Assembly: GCA_032622095.1 (NCBI GenBank)
Contig: CP136064.1
Coordinates: 278,529,614-278,593,613 of the forward strand
Direction: 5' to 3'
Origin: Siphonodentalium dalli
Lineage: Eukaryota; Mollusca; Scaphopoda; Gadilida; Siphonodentaliidae
DNA: 64,000 bases
The stretch's first letter is position 1. The number at the start of each line of letters is the position of its first letter. The notes under the pieces are model-generated. The model did not search any database, was not told the DNA's origin, and was given only the letters and a program-made list of their open reading frames with translations. The position numbers and the translations under genes were made by a program. Below, piece by piece: positions 31,554-43,457 of this stretch.

Positions 31554-33647
31554 ATGACCTGTGCCCGCTCTGTTGCTATGGACACCAGCGTGGGAATAGT
31601 GTTGCTTTGTGTATTCTATATATCCATCGTGGATGCTCAGGATTCATTTGATGATGGAGATAATCAGAAGATTATCAAGTTTGTCAGGAAATTATCGAGG
31701 TCATCAGGAGATCATCAGGGTTACTATCAGAAAATTATCGAGTTTGTCAGGAGGTTATCAGGAAATCCAGATTATCAGTATGACCAGGATGAAGGAGATC
31801 ATCAGGGTGTACTGGATTTATTGACTTCACGTGATTGCGAATGTACACCGAACGGAACATTCCTTCCTGATGCCATAGTGGCGTATGACCGGAAAATCAG
31901 ACCAAAACTGCATCCAATTTTTCAAATAGAGTGCTCAACGATCAACTTGAACCCATCTGAGTTCTTGTATGCCGTGGAGGAATATAATTATAGCCCTCCT
32001 AACACATCAATGTTTCCAGTTGCATATTGCTTGGATTGTAGAAGATATGTATTCAAACAGGTACCTTGTGTAACTCTATTTTCAATGTATAATTTGCGAT
32101 TTTTGTCATTAAACGGTTGTAGTTTGAGTTTTCTATTCGTTAGTATGTGGACTTATTTAGAAGTGCTGGAAATTGTGGATGATGTTGGATTGGTGGTGGA
32201 TATGGCCGTGAATGATGCATATGAGGTAGCCCGTGAAGAAATAGTCACATATATGTTTCTAAGTTTTTTCCGATGGTGCCCAGGTAAATCTAATCCTCTC
32301 CTGACTGAGGAAGAAATATTTCCGTCAATGCCGGTCTTGCAAATTTTTAATGCGGCAAGATGTGGACTCGCGAGATTCCCTTTTGGTGGAGGGTTTATTC
32401 GAACATTGAAACGAAGTTCGAAACTAGAATTGATAACTTTGTCGCACAATAATATCAAGTTCCTCGAGGTCTTCAATACTTCTGAGCTAAAATCTCCGCA
32501 TCTTACATTGGACTTTTCACACAATGAGATCCAGAATGTTACATCGGCTCAGTTAGAACTTCTAGTGGGGAGGGAGTCCATGTATGTGAACCTCTCTCAC
32601 AACTTTATAACGGACATCGATATCCTAGACTCTTACACATTTACACAGACTAATGTGACAATTGATCTGTCCAATAACAAGATTACAACATTCAACCAAG
32701 CGGATTTTGAACATTTAATCAACGCAACATCCACACTTGTGAATCTACAAAACAATCAACTGGATTGCAATTGTCGAATGTCGTTCCTCTGGGAAATATC
32801 CCTACTAGGCAATTACACATACCTTTGGAGTGAGAAATGTGCTTCACCTAAACAGTTTGCAGGGAAATATCTCTACCAGCTAACTCTCTCGGATATATGT
32901 CAGAATAATGATGGATCCAACCCTGAATACGTTTATTTAAAACTAGAAACAGCCATCATTTTAATGACCCTGGTTTTAGTTATAACTGTAATAATTTCCG
33001 TATTGATGTTCAAGTATCGCACAGAGATGCGCGTCGTAATATATACAAAATGTGGATTAGTTCTACCATGTGAGACAAGTGAGTACGAATATAACAAACG
33101 GTATGATGCGTTCGTAGCTTATTCAAGTTGCGACGAAGATCTCGCGTGGGTGATTGGGACACTCTTCCCAATGCTGACAGAGGATGGAAACGACTTCAGA
33201 ATCTGCCTCCACCACAAGGACTTTGTTCCCGGGAAATCTATAGCCGAAAATATTTCTGACGCAATTGAATGGAGCCGATTCACAATACTCGTTCTTAGTC
33301 GCAATTTTCTCCGTAGTGAATGGTGTATATATGAGTTCCGGTCAGCATTCGACCAAAGCATCCAGGAGCGGAAACAACATATGATATTCATCCTGATGGA
33401 GGAAATAACCGATGACCAGATGGACTCAGACCTCCGTAAGTGCTTGCATATATATACATATATTAAAGCAGACGATGTTCTCCTTCGCGATAGGATGACG
33501 TACGCTTTGAGTGACAAGCGGAGAGGGAGGGGGGATCGGGCGCGACGAGGCACTAGGCGTAGAATGTTGGGCGTGCAGCCGAGATTGGACGACGGACAAG
33601 CTGCTGCGGCGGCTAATATTATCCAGGAAGCTGAGACCGTACTGTAA
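31554..33647 (+). CDS. Toll-like receptor (LRR, transmembrane, TIR)
   Basis: Intact single-exon ORF of 697 residues for a cell-surface or endosomal innate immune receptor. A signal peptide is present; the second ATG (31578) gives the better start, followed by VGIVLLCVFYISIVDAQ. Residues about 35-90 contain two DNA-level repeats (QKIIKFVRKLS and QKIIEFVRRLS). Leucine-rich repeats lie at about 170-400 (LELITLSHNNIKFL, VNLSHNFIT, IDLSNNKIT), then a Cys-rich C-terminal cap (LDCNCRMSFLW to DIC, about 402-450). A transmembrane helix (about 466-488) is followed by a TIR domain from residue 517 (YDAFVAYSS, box 1; KDFVPGKSI, box 2, at about 555). Box 3, normally FW, is not clear, with MTYAL near its place. 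The tail is Arg/Gly-rich. The layout is that of short single-Cys-cluster invertebrate TLRs. Confidence 0.93.
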   Translation: MTCARSVAMDTSVGIVLLCVFYISIVDAQDSFDDGDNQKIIKFVRKLSRSSGDHQGYYQKIIEFVRRLSGNPDYQYDQDEGDHQGVLDLLTSRDCECTPNGTFLPDAIVAYDRKIRPKLHPIFQIECSTINLNPSEFLYAVEEYNYSPPNTSMFPVAYCLDCRRYVFKQVPCVTLFSMYNLRFLSLNGCSLSFLFVSMWTYLEVLEIVDDVGLVVDMAVNDAYEVAREEIVTYMFLSFFRWCPGKSNPLLTEEEIFPSMPVLQIFNAARCGLARFPFGGGFIRTLKRSSKLELITLSHNNIKFLEVFNTSELKSPHLTLDFSHNEIQNVTSAQLELLVGRESMYVNLSHNFITDIDILDSYTFTQTNVTIDLSNNKITTFNQADFEHLINATSTLVNLQNNQLDCNCRMSFLWEISLLGNYTYLWSEKCASPKQFAGKYLYQLTLSDICQNNDGSNPEYVYLKLETAIILMTLVLVITVIISVLMFKYRTEMRVVIYTKCGLVLPCETSEYEYNKRYDAFVAYSSCDEDLAWVIGTLFPMLTEDGNDFRICLHHKDFVPGKSIAENISDAIEWSRFTILVLSRNFLRSEWCIYEFRSAFDQSIQERKQHMIFILMEEITDDQMDSDLRKCLHIYTYIKADDVLLRDRMTYALSDKRRGRGDRARRGTRRRMLGVQPRLDDGQAAAAANIIQEAETVL

Positions 33648-33670
33648 CCAGACACCAGACTGGTTCTAAC

Positions 33671-33676
33671 ATTAAA
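33671..33676 (+). terminator. Polyadenylation signal ATTAAA behind the TLR
   Basis: The ATTAAA variant lies 24 bases after the stop codon, before the direct-repeat copy that begins at 33735. It fits a short 3' UTR but is unproven. Confidence 0.45.
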
Positions 33677-33734
33677 GAAAACTAACAGTGCGAGTGTGAA
33701 TGGTAGTTACTGGACGAAGCTGTGTCAATTATAT

Positions 33735-34065
33735 ACAAGAAAACCATAGTCAGAAATGGTAACGCCACCAAGATCATATTATTAGCCATAAATATAAATT
33801 ATAATATAATTATAATATAAAATATTATTCATTAGTTAGCGCTAATATAGGCGCTAACTAATGAATAATATTATTTGATTGACTTGTTAAATACCATCTA
33901 ATAAATATTCATCTTATTCACAACTTTAAGGAGTCCTTCTGGCACACGAGAATATTTATCGCCGTTTGATTTGCACCAAGTGAACTCGGCGCATATATAA
34001 TTGATACAACAGACCTCTATTATGATGATCGTGTCGTTATTTGTTTAAAATACGTATCAATTGAC
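33735..34065 (+). repeat. Direct repeat, copy 2, first part
   Basis: Matches 26703-27016, including the hairpin at 33821-33872, which here has a perfect 22-bp stem. The match ends at the ATTGAC hexamer (34060-34065), where the foldback element starts. Confidence 0.88.
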
Positions 34066-34067
34066 AT

Positions 34068-37000
34068 ATTAGTCTGGTCGATAAAAGGTTTGACCTAGAA
34101 CAAATTTGGACTAAGTTGGTTTTTATATCATTTTGAAGAGGAAGCTCTCCTCCATAACATATCCAAAATCCGCTAAAATCCGCTTTGAGCATTTTTTGTA
34201 AATCAAGATGGCGTCCAAGATGGCTGCCATTTTCATATAAGTCAGCTTGATGCAATTATAGTGAGAACATCTTGTCATATATATACACATGTATACATTT
34301 TTGTGAAGCTAAGACATAACGCCACCTTTATGTGCCAAAATTCGAACTCCCGGTCCAAGATGGCCGCTAAAATGGCGACCGGAAGTGGATTTTTTACGTT
34401 TTTTAAATAATATCTTTAAGATAAGTGTCCGTGGTTTGGAACTGGTTGAGAATGTTGGCTTTATTTTTTATATAGCATGTTAACTGACAATTGGTGCAAT
34501 GAAATATGCTGTTCGTGAGGTCCACACCCCTTCTGATCACTCCAAAAATCGATTTGACAAAACGCGGTATAACATTTCACAAAAGATCCCCGAGATTCTA
34601 ATCATATTTCATCAAGAAGTGGGAAGAACTGTGCAATGTAACTGATCCATTCTATATCTTATTGATATTCGAATTCAAAAAATTGTCACTTTGGCTCAAA
34701 ATGGCTGCCAATATGGCCACCAAAATATGGAAAATGGTAATTATTATCCCAGCGTGCAACGCAACCGCTTAAAAGTTAGGGTGATGCACACATTTGAGTA
34801 CTAACATTTCTGATGCACCTTTGGTATTTTGTTACTATTTTAACCACTGAAATTACCAGAATTATTCGAAATTTTCTGTCACAATCCTGATATCAAAATC
34901 GGCAAAAAATCGCTGTTCAGGTTTGAGCCATATTTTGAAAGTAAAATGGAACTATGTTTGGTATCAAAGATGTTTATTGTTTTGATATGTGTTACATGTG
35001 TCACACTGAGTTGTTTTAGACAAAATTACTCAAAATGGCTTCCAAAATGGCAACCAAGTTTGGTAAACATTATTATATACATAAACATATGTGTATATAC
35101 GTGGTGTATATGTATACATAATCAATTGTGACTCACGTGCTACTTAATCAACTAAATGTTCTATTCTGATTGTCCCGGTACCCTACGAGTCATGACAAAT
35201 TCATTTTGATGAATGCAATATGGATTTTGCCTAAAGCTTCCTTGTTTTTGAACGGAAATGGGCAGAACGTTGAAACCGAACTGAGATGGATCATATTAAG
35301 TGGCTATTCTGGTCCATTAGCATCAACATTGATCAACTTAATACAGTGTGTATGTCTGTTGATTGTCTGGTCATAGGCGATGTGAGTAGGTATACATGGA
35401 ACTATTGTATTCATGAATGGTGTGAATAGTTATACAATGTGTGACTATATGGTCATGGATGGGATGTCCATAGTGAGATGTATATGTATATAAGGAGTAG
35501 CTGTATGCTGATGTGTGAGGTGAACATGTTTACAGTGAGTGGCTGTCTGGTAATTGAAGTGGTGTATGGTCATAACGAGAGCAGCTACACTGTCCTGTAT
35601 GTATACATGGAGTGATTGTGTGGTCAGTGGTGGGCTCTACATATGTACATTGGGTGGATGTATTGTCATGGGCGGGTGTATATGTATACACATGTTGGAT
35701 GTATGGTAATGGATGGGTGTATGTATAAATAGGGTGTGGTTGTGTGGTTATGGGCAATGTGTATATGTATACATGGAATGACTGCACGGTCATTGTTGAA
35801 GTGTATGTGCATACCTGGAGTACACTTTGATGGCCATTGGCGGCTAGTGTATATAGAGAGCAACCTCATGGTGATGGATGGATGTATATGTTAATATGTA
35901 CTATTGTATTGTCTTTGGTGGTGTGTACAAGCATACAGTAACTAGCTGAATGCTCGTGGAGAGGGTGTATATGTATACAGCGAGTGGCCGAATTGTCACG
36001 ATTGAGCTGTATATGCAAGTCTGAAGTGTACGAATGGCCGTGTGTGCGGGTATTGGAATATCTAGAAGGGTTGTATGGCCATTGGTGAGGTATATATACA
36101 CACCTGGGGTGACGCTGTGTCATGGGTGAGGTGTATATGTATATCATGAGTGACTACATGGCCATGGCACGGCCAATATGTACATATGTATATGGGGATT
36201 GACAGTATGACAAAATTAATGGTGGGGTGAATTGATATACAAGGAGTGACTATGATCACGAATGTGGTTTATGCGTATACAGCGAGAAGCTGAAATATCA
36301 TGGGTCAGGTGTATATGCAAGTCTGGAGTGTATGAATGGCCGTATGCGCGGTACGAGACATTGATATATCTAGAAGGGCTGTAAGGCCACTTTTGTGAGG
36401 TTATATGTATATACCTAGAGTGACTCTATGGTTTTGGGTTGGGTGTATATGTATATCTTGAGTGGCTATATGGCCATGGGTGTCGCAAATATGTATATAT
36501 ACAGGGAGTGAGACTGTATGACAACTGGTGAGGCAAATAGATATACAAGAAGTAATATATAACAATGGATGTAGCGAACAGGTATGGAGTGACTGTATGG
36601 TCATCGGTGAGGTGTATATGTATATATTTAGTGGCTGTATAGCTATGCATGTGGAAAATACATATACATGGAGTGACTGTATGGCCTATGGTTAGGCGAA
36701 TAGGTATACAAGAGGTTACTTTGTGTTCATGTATGTAGTGAATATGTATACAGGTCATGTGATGTGTGGGAGTATACCTTGTGTGTCTGCAATGTTATTC
36801 GCGGCTATATGACCATGCGTTGGTGTATGGGTAAACCCAATTGTGGCTGTATGGTAATGGGTGAGGTGTATGTCTATACAGCGAGTGGCACATGGCCATT
36901 TACGTGGTATTCATGTATGTATATATGGAGTGACTGCATGCTCATGTGTGATTTGTACTGGTGCACCTTTGTGTGACTATCACTTTCCCCAATAACTCAA

Positions 37001-38072
37001 GGATATGTTAATCGATAGAGGTAATATCAGAGTGTTCTCCACATTAATTGCGTTTTATATGCAATGTGAAGAAAACGGTTTTCCTGACAATAGTTTATAA
37101 GTTAATCAATTTTGATGCTAATGGGCCAGAGTAGCCACATAATATGATACCTGTCAGTTCATGTTCAACGTTCCGTCCGTTTCCGTAAAAAACATGGACA
37201 TAATCCCAATGTTCGGCAAAATTCATACTGCATCCCTTAAAATTAATTTGTCGTGCCCCATAAGGTTTTGGGACAACCATAATATAAGATTAAGTTGTCC
37301 ATTGATTAAGTAGCATGTTTAATAACCAAGTGAGTCACAATTTGCTACCATTTCGGAACAGCCGAGAATAATGTTCGGAATATAAACTTTTTACTAAATT
37401 TGGTTGCCATTTTGCATGTAATCTTGAGTAATATTGTCTAAAACACCACACTATGTCATATTTAAGGCATATCAAAATAAAAAGAACCTTTGATACTAAA
37501 GATAGTGATTTTTTGCCGAGTTTGATGCTGTTTGTGATAGAAAAATCACATAATTCTGGTGATTTCAGAATGGTAAATAGTAAAAATTAATCAAGGTGCA
37601 TAGGAAATGTTGGTATTCAATGTATATAATACGGAATAGTCATTTGTGTACATCACCATAACTTGTAAGCGGTTGCATGGCACGTTGGGATAATAATTAA
37701 CATTTTTCCATATGTTGGCGGCCATTTTGACAGCCATTTTGAGCCAAAGTGACAATTTTGGTACCATTGAGTTCGAATATCAATAAGATATAGAATGGAT
37801 CACTTACATTGCACAGTTCTTCCCACTTCTTGGTGAAATGTGACCAGAATCACAAAGGGGATCTTTTGTAAAATGTTATACCGCGTTTTGTAAAATCGAA
37901 TTTTTGAGTGGTCGGAAGGGTGTGGACACCCACGAACAGCATATTTCATTGCTCCAATGGTCAGTTAACATGCTATATACAAAATAAAGTCACAATTCTC
38001 AACCTGTTCAAGACCTCAGAAACTTATCTTAAAAGTATTAGTAAAAACGTATGAATTCCACTTCCGGTCGCC
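34068..38072. mobile_element. 4-kb foldback element with minisatellite core
   Basis: Arms 34375-35345 and 37095-38072 are inverted copies of each other over about 1 kb; shared landmarks are tggcgaccggaagtgg, gaaatatgctgttcgtg and tcactttggctcaaaatgg. The left arm extends about 300 bp further out (34068-34374) without a partner, so the right end seems truncated. The 1.7-kb core is mostly minisatellite. No transposase is visible. Because it interrupts a sequence present elsewhere in the window, its presence in copy 2 and absence in copy 1 are directly readable. A possible 2-bp AT duplication flanks it. Confidence 0.8.
35365..36975. repeat. Minisatellite core of the foldback element
   Basis: Degenerate units of about 55-60 bp built on ggtgtatatgtatacatgg, gagtgactgtatgg and tcatgggtg, repeated roughly 25-30 times. 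Because the repeats rarely generate stops, the minus strand shows periodic open frames rich in His, Ile and Thr; these are not genes. Confidence 0.9.
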
Positions 38073-38760
38073 ATGCGTTTTAACGAGGTGAGCTTTAATT
38101 AAATGAAAGGAGCAATGCTACATAAAACTATTTGTCATGGACTCAGCCAGTGTGCCATATATATGTGCCCACTAAGGTCGCTTTGCGTGGTAAAAGTGAA
38201 AAGTGAAAGTGGAAATTCGGAAATCCTATTGAAAATGAAAGTACAATTTTGGGAATTCCGCGGCAGATTCAGAGAATCTATGCTATTGAAAGTGAATGTA
38301 CGATTCCTGGAATTCTATCAGATATCGCGACTCTGCTCGTTTTCGTGAGCATAGGTTATATAGGGCCTATATGACCACGAAAACGAGTCGAATCACGATA
38401 CATCCATCGGTACAAACACATTGTGTATACGATACAATTTTGACTTGATGAACAGAAAATAAAAGATCGCGGTTACTACAACAGAACAGACACGCGCACT
38501 CCAATTAAAATTACCCATAATTCACTTCACTACACCAGGGGCTCCCAATTGGTTATACATTATTTTTGGCTATCAGATTATTTATATTTTCAACAACATA
38601 ATTATTACACCGGCGACTTTAAGTTTACAATTTCAGCCTGTCATGACTCTATCTATACGATTGAGTCATATTTTCAAAAACATATTATACACCGGTGGCG
38701 TTAACTTTACAATTTCAGCATCTACTTGATTCTATCGGTACGATTGAGTAAGGTACAAAC
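38073..38760 (+). repeat. Direct repeat, copy 2, second part
   Basis: Matches 27169-27850 from atgcgttttaacgaggtgag through tacgattgagtaaggtac with small indels. It is separated from the first part by the foldback element. Confidence 0.88.
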
Positions 38761-38930
38761 AAAAATCTCACACAATGCATTCACCCAGTCGACCACAGAA
38801 AATCAAAATCTCCAAAACAACTTACACCACCTTGTGGCGTAATTAGATGAGTTCTAGTCATGTTTGCTATAGTAAACAAAACTAGCAGCGGCTATGAATG
38901 GTTTAGACGATACAGACCCTAGTTTTTAGC

Positions 38931-40345
38931 TCAACTTTACTTTGTAAAGTTTGAGCTATTGCCATGGCTTGGTATCCGTCGTCCGTGTGTGTGTGTGTGT
39001 GTGCGCGACTCGTCAACAATTTCCTTTAGCACGGGCTACAGGGCTGTTGACATTGACATGTAGATGGGAACGAGTCATTTTGGGGTCATTCGGCAGCGGC
39101 CATTCGCAAGCGGCCATCTTGGATTTCAAAACTCAATCCATTAGCACGGCCGTACTGTTCGTCTTATTGTCATGAAATTTGTCATGGATGTTAATATTGA
39201 CATGTAGATGTGAACGAGTAATTTTGGGGTCATTCGGCCAAAAAATATGGCCGCCGACAGCCATCTTAGATTTTACTCTTTGTATGACTAAATCATTTAG
39301 CACGGGCTACAGGTCGTACCTTTAGTTTGATCATCATCAAATTTGTCATGGATGTTCACAATGACATGTAGATTGGTATGAGTCATTTTGAGGTCATTCG
39401 GCCAAAAAACATGGCCGCCAGCAGCCATCTTGGATTTTACTCTTTGTATGACTAAATCATTTAGCACGGGCTACAGGTCGTACTTTTAGTCTGATCATCA
39501 TAAAATGGATGTTAACAATGCCATGTAGATGAGAACGAGTCATTCGGGGTCATTCGGCCAAAAAACATGGCAGCCATCTTGGATTTTACTCATTGTATGA
39601 CTAAATTCTTTAGCACGGGCTACAGGTCGTACCTTTAGTGTGATCATCATAAAATTTGTCAGGGATGTTAATATTGACATGTAGATGGGAACGAGTCATT
39701 TTGGGGTTATTCGGCCATAAAACATGGCCACCAGCAGCCATCTTGGAGTTTACTCTTTGTATGACTAAACCCTTCAGCACGGGCTACAGGTCGTACCTTT
39801 AGTCTGATCATCATGAAATTTTTCATGGCTGTTGAAATTGGAATGTAGATGAGAAATAGTCATTTTGGGGTCATTCGGACAAAAAACATGGCCGCCAACA
39901 GCCATCTTGGATTTTACTCTTTGTATGTCTAAATCCTTTAAGCTACAGGTCGTACCTTTAGTTTGATAATCATAAAATTTGTCATGAATGTTAGTAATGA
40001 CATGTAGATGGGATCGGGTCATTTTGGGGTCATTCTGCCATAAAACATGGCCACCAGCAGCCATCTTGGATTTTACTTTTTGTATGACTAAATCCTTTAG
40101 CACGGGCTACAGGTCGTACCTTTAGTCTGATCATCATGAAATTTCCCATGGCTGTTGAAATTGGAATGTAGATGGGTAAGAGTCATTTTGGTGTCATTCG
40201 GACAAAAAACATGGCCGCCAGCTGCCATCTTGGATTTTACTCTGTATGACTAAATCCTTTACTGCTCATTTTTTACAATCCTTTTTAATCTCTCTATTCA
40301 TTGCCAATCACAAAAAATTACCTTCTTTACAAAGTTGTGTTGTCT
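38931..40345. repeat. Tandem array, about 160-bp unit, 7-8 copies
   Basis: Each unit contains tttagcacgggctacagg, tttagtctgatcatcat, gacatgtagatgggaacgag, tcattttggggtcattcgg, and catggccgcc followed by gccatcttggattttac. Unit starts are near 39026, 39298, 39462, 39610, 39775 and 40097; others are degenerate. A short palindrome with ctttactttgtaaagttt (38942-38959) and a (GT)n tract (38985-39002) sit at the left edge. Confidence 0.9.
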
Positions 40346-40813
40346 AACCAAGAAATCAACGAACAGGCATTCGAGCATTAAACAACAGACAGTTACAAAG
40401 TATAAGTGTGAGTTATACCGACGCTCGAATGATCAGGTTAACTGTTGAGTGCTTAATTGCACAACGCAAGCGCACTGTCTTAACCACAACACGAAATTGT
40501 TGCAATTGACCTTTTTCTGTATGGGAAAATGGGGGGGGGGGGGGGGGGGGGTCGAACAAAATAAAACCAATATCGATGAAAATGCTGTACATAGAAATAA
40601 TTTCGTCAATGTCAATTCGTTTTCTCACGCATAAATTAATACAAATTATATTTTTGCAGAATGTTCTGCTATTGCAATGGGCTGAACAATATAGTATTAT
40701 AAATTGCCAACAGGTAGATAGAGGGTGCAAATAGAATTTCCCAATAAGTTATAAATTCCAATTATTACACCTCAACGGAGATATTCTAGACACGTACCTG
40801 TAAATACATGCTA
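40346..40813. other. Spacer with a long poly-G run
   Basis: Unique AT-rich sequence except for about 20 consecutive G residues near 40531-40550. No gene. Confidence 0.7.
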
Positions 40814-43049
40814 AATAGAGACCTTTCGCATCCTCACGTTTACGATTACGAATACGGATAGCTATTCGTAGTCGTAAGTCTATCCGTGTGGCCAAAAAGT
40901 CCTTTCGCAAAACGACTACGCGTAAGAGTTTTGACGAACACTTACCATCATTATTTCGTACCACTTTTACAAATCAAAGCGTGTGTTTGGTATACAGTCC
41001 CTTAATACTTCACATATCGTCTCATTTGCAACAATGCGATAATAATGACCTGTTTATATTGTCAATAATTCGACCAGTTACAAGGTACGACACTGGATTC
41101 TCGTGATATATTATGGCAATACAGGTATAAATGCCAGGTCATTATATGTGGTGGAAATTCAGTTCGTTGTTATCATGGATGACCTGATAGACGTTATGCT
41201 GAGGAAGAGGGGTTCCTAAATTTGGACCTCACATCAACCACGACGCTACCACTTCAAGACCCTTTCAGTCCACAATTTCATTTCAATTCGATTTCGGCAG
41301 GAAGACAGTCTTGCCAGATTATGCCATCGCATGCCATCGCCCACAATATACGACAGAATTATCCATAATTGTCATCATTATTATGTAATATGTTTGTGCA
41401 GGGACGTGGCTAGAGGGTCTCCATTGGGGGTGTCCATCTTGATAATTCCAACTGCACCCCCCCCCCCCTTGAATCAAACCAGAGACAAGGTCGTGCATAA
41501 TTCCCTTTTCACACCCGCCTTGAATCAAACCAAAACACCATTTGAATCAGACCAAAGGTTTTTGCAAAATTTCATTCCCTCATTGCACCTATAAGTGTTC
41601 ACATGCCTAATAGCCTATTTACAAACCATGGTTCTATCTACCCGGTATGATAATATTCATATATTTTGAACCTGAAAATTGCACAAATCCTAACATCTAG
41701 TGGTCTAACTACAGACAAATGCACACCACTACGGGCAATAGACCAGGACACACCGGGCCGACCACGGTTGTTCGGCCCCGTGTGAGAAAATTCATACTCT
41801 CCCTTAGTTTGGAAATTTTTAGTCAACAATTTTATCCAAATGTAGTAAAATATTGTTTATCTTAAACTCATTAGCAGTTTTTTATTGGCCACGGGGAGGG
41901 ACCAGGACACACCGGACCGAACATGGTTCGGCCCGGTGTGCGAAAATTTTGCAACCTGAACAAGAAAATCGCAAAATCCTGGCATCTAGACTAGCCTCAA
42001 GCATTCATAGAGTTGGAAATTTCCAACTGATGACAATTCCAAGGACAATTTTCACCAAATGTAGGACAATATTATTTTCTTAAATTAACTAGAAGTTTTT
42101 GACTGGCCACGGGGAGGGACCAGGACACAAGCTTTCCAAGTGTTAGAAATTTCCAACCCGACACCCCTAAGGTTGGAAAATTTCTAACTGATGGCCATTT
42201 CAGTCCAAAATTGTTATCAAAAGAAGGAAAATATGCAAATATTGGTCCAAAAACAATAAACTCCCCACAATAAATTGTTTGAAAATCAAACTACAAGAAC
42301 ATTTTCAACCTATTGTTGGTGTGAAATTTCCAACTAATGTTGTGTCAGGTATGAAATTTCCAACTGTTGAAAATTTTGACCCAAGTTGGTGGGTGGGACA
42401 GCCCCCCCCCCCCCAAACCCCCCCTGTCGTCACGTCTCTGTATATGTGTATTGGAAATAAAATATCCTATCCTATCCAGGCCTATCACCTCTTTGGGTTT
42501 AGGAAATCCAACATAAGGTTTGTGTTCTCGCTGATGTGCATCACTTCTGATTTGGTCCTATCAAATCGAAACATAGTCGACACGGTGATGTCGGTGGGTG
42601 TGCCAAATAGTCTTTTAGTACAACCATATCCATGCCAGTCGTGTATTTGTGGCGACTGCTTTCATAGTGCACTTCTATATATTACTGCAAAGTTTTGTGT
42701 CGCAGCCAGCGATGACTATCCGTTGTGAATAGCGATCTTATTTCGAGGGAAGCTCGAGATTCACGACGACGAGTAGAGTGATTGCCAATCTAAACAGCAC
42801 ACCGAGGTCGTAGCTCAATATAACTGGATGGTTTACATGATATACATATACAGTCTCGGACGGAGTAAAGTGATATATTGCAGAAAATAAATTTCAGGTG
42901 TTATTTGAGCTTATTAGAAAACATGAGATCGTAACCGTTATTACGGATAGTAAAGTACGACAACGATTAGAAAGTACACAAATGTTGGTGACGTAGTACC
43001 CTATCCGTATCCGTAATCGTAAACGTGAGTTTTGCGAAAGGTCTCTATT
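40814..43049 (-). mobile_element. 2,236-bp non-autonomous TIR element, copy 2
   Basis: Reverse-orientation copy of 28836-31071 with the same length and only scattered differences (for example poly-C length near 42403 and single bases). Ends are aatagagacctttcgc at 40814 and the complement at 43049. The flanking sequences differ from those of copy 1, so this is an independent insertion or copied segment rather than a duplication of the whole neighbourhood. Non-coding. Confidence 0.88.
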
Positions 43050-43457
43050 ATAACTTTGCTCACCGCAATTCTGATATAGATGGGTCAGCTCTCTTATCTT
43101 CATATATTTGTTCCAGTCACTTCGTTGAATTGGGCGTTTTACTGTTGACCGTCCATGAGTTTACTTTCGACAGATCAAACCAGAATGAATTGTTTTTGAC
43201 AAAACACTTCAATAAAAATTGTTAGATTTAATTAAGAAAATATACACATGTCGGCAGCGGTCAGACATAGCGTAGCGAAAGGGGGGGGGGGGGGTGAACT
43301 CTGTTTTGTAGCTTGATTCTCCGATTACACATTACAGAGAGATAACCCTTGACGACAGGCGGCAATGAGATTGTCGACTCTAAACGTGCCCAACTAACGT
43401 TAAACGTTAGCAACTAATGGAACTGATTTCGTAACCAAATCATGGGAATTAAGGATC
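43050..43457. other. Spacer with poly-G tract
   Basis: No gene. A run of 14 G residues lies near 43281-43294. Confidence 0.6.

Noticed and set aside
35530-36758. Minus-strand open frames rich in His, Ile and Thr in the foldback core
   Set aside because: They follow the minisatellite period, lack conserved starts and change frame with every indel; they are by-products of a stop-poor repeat.
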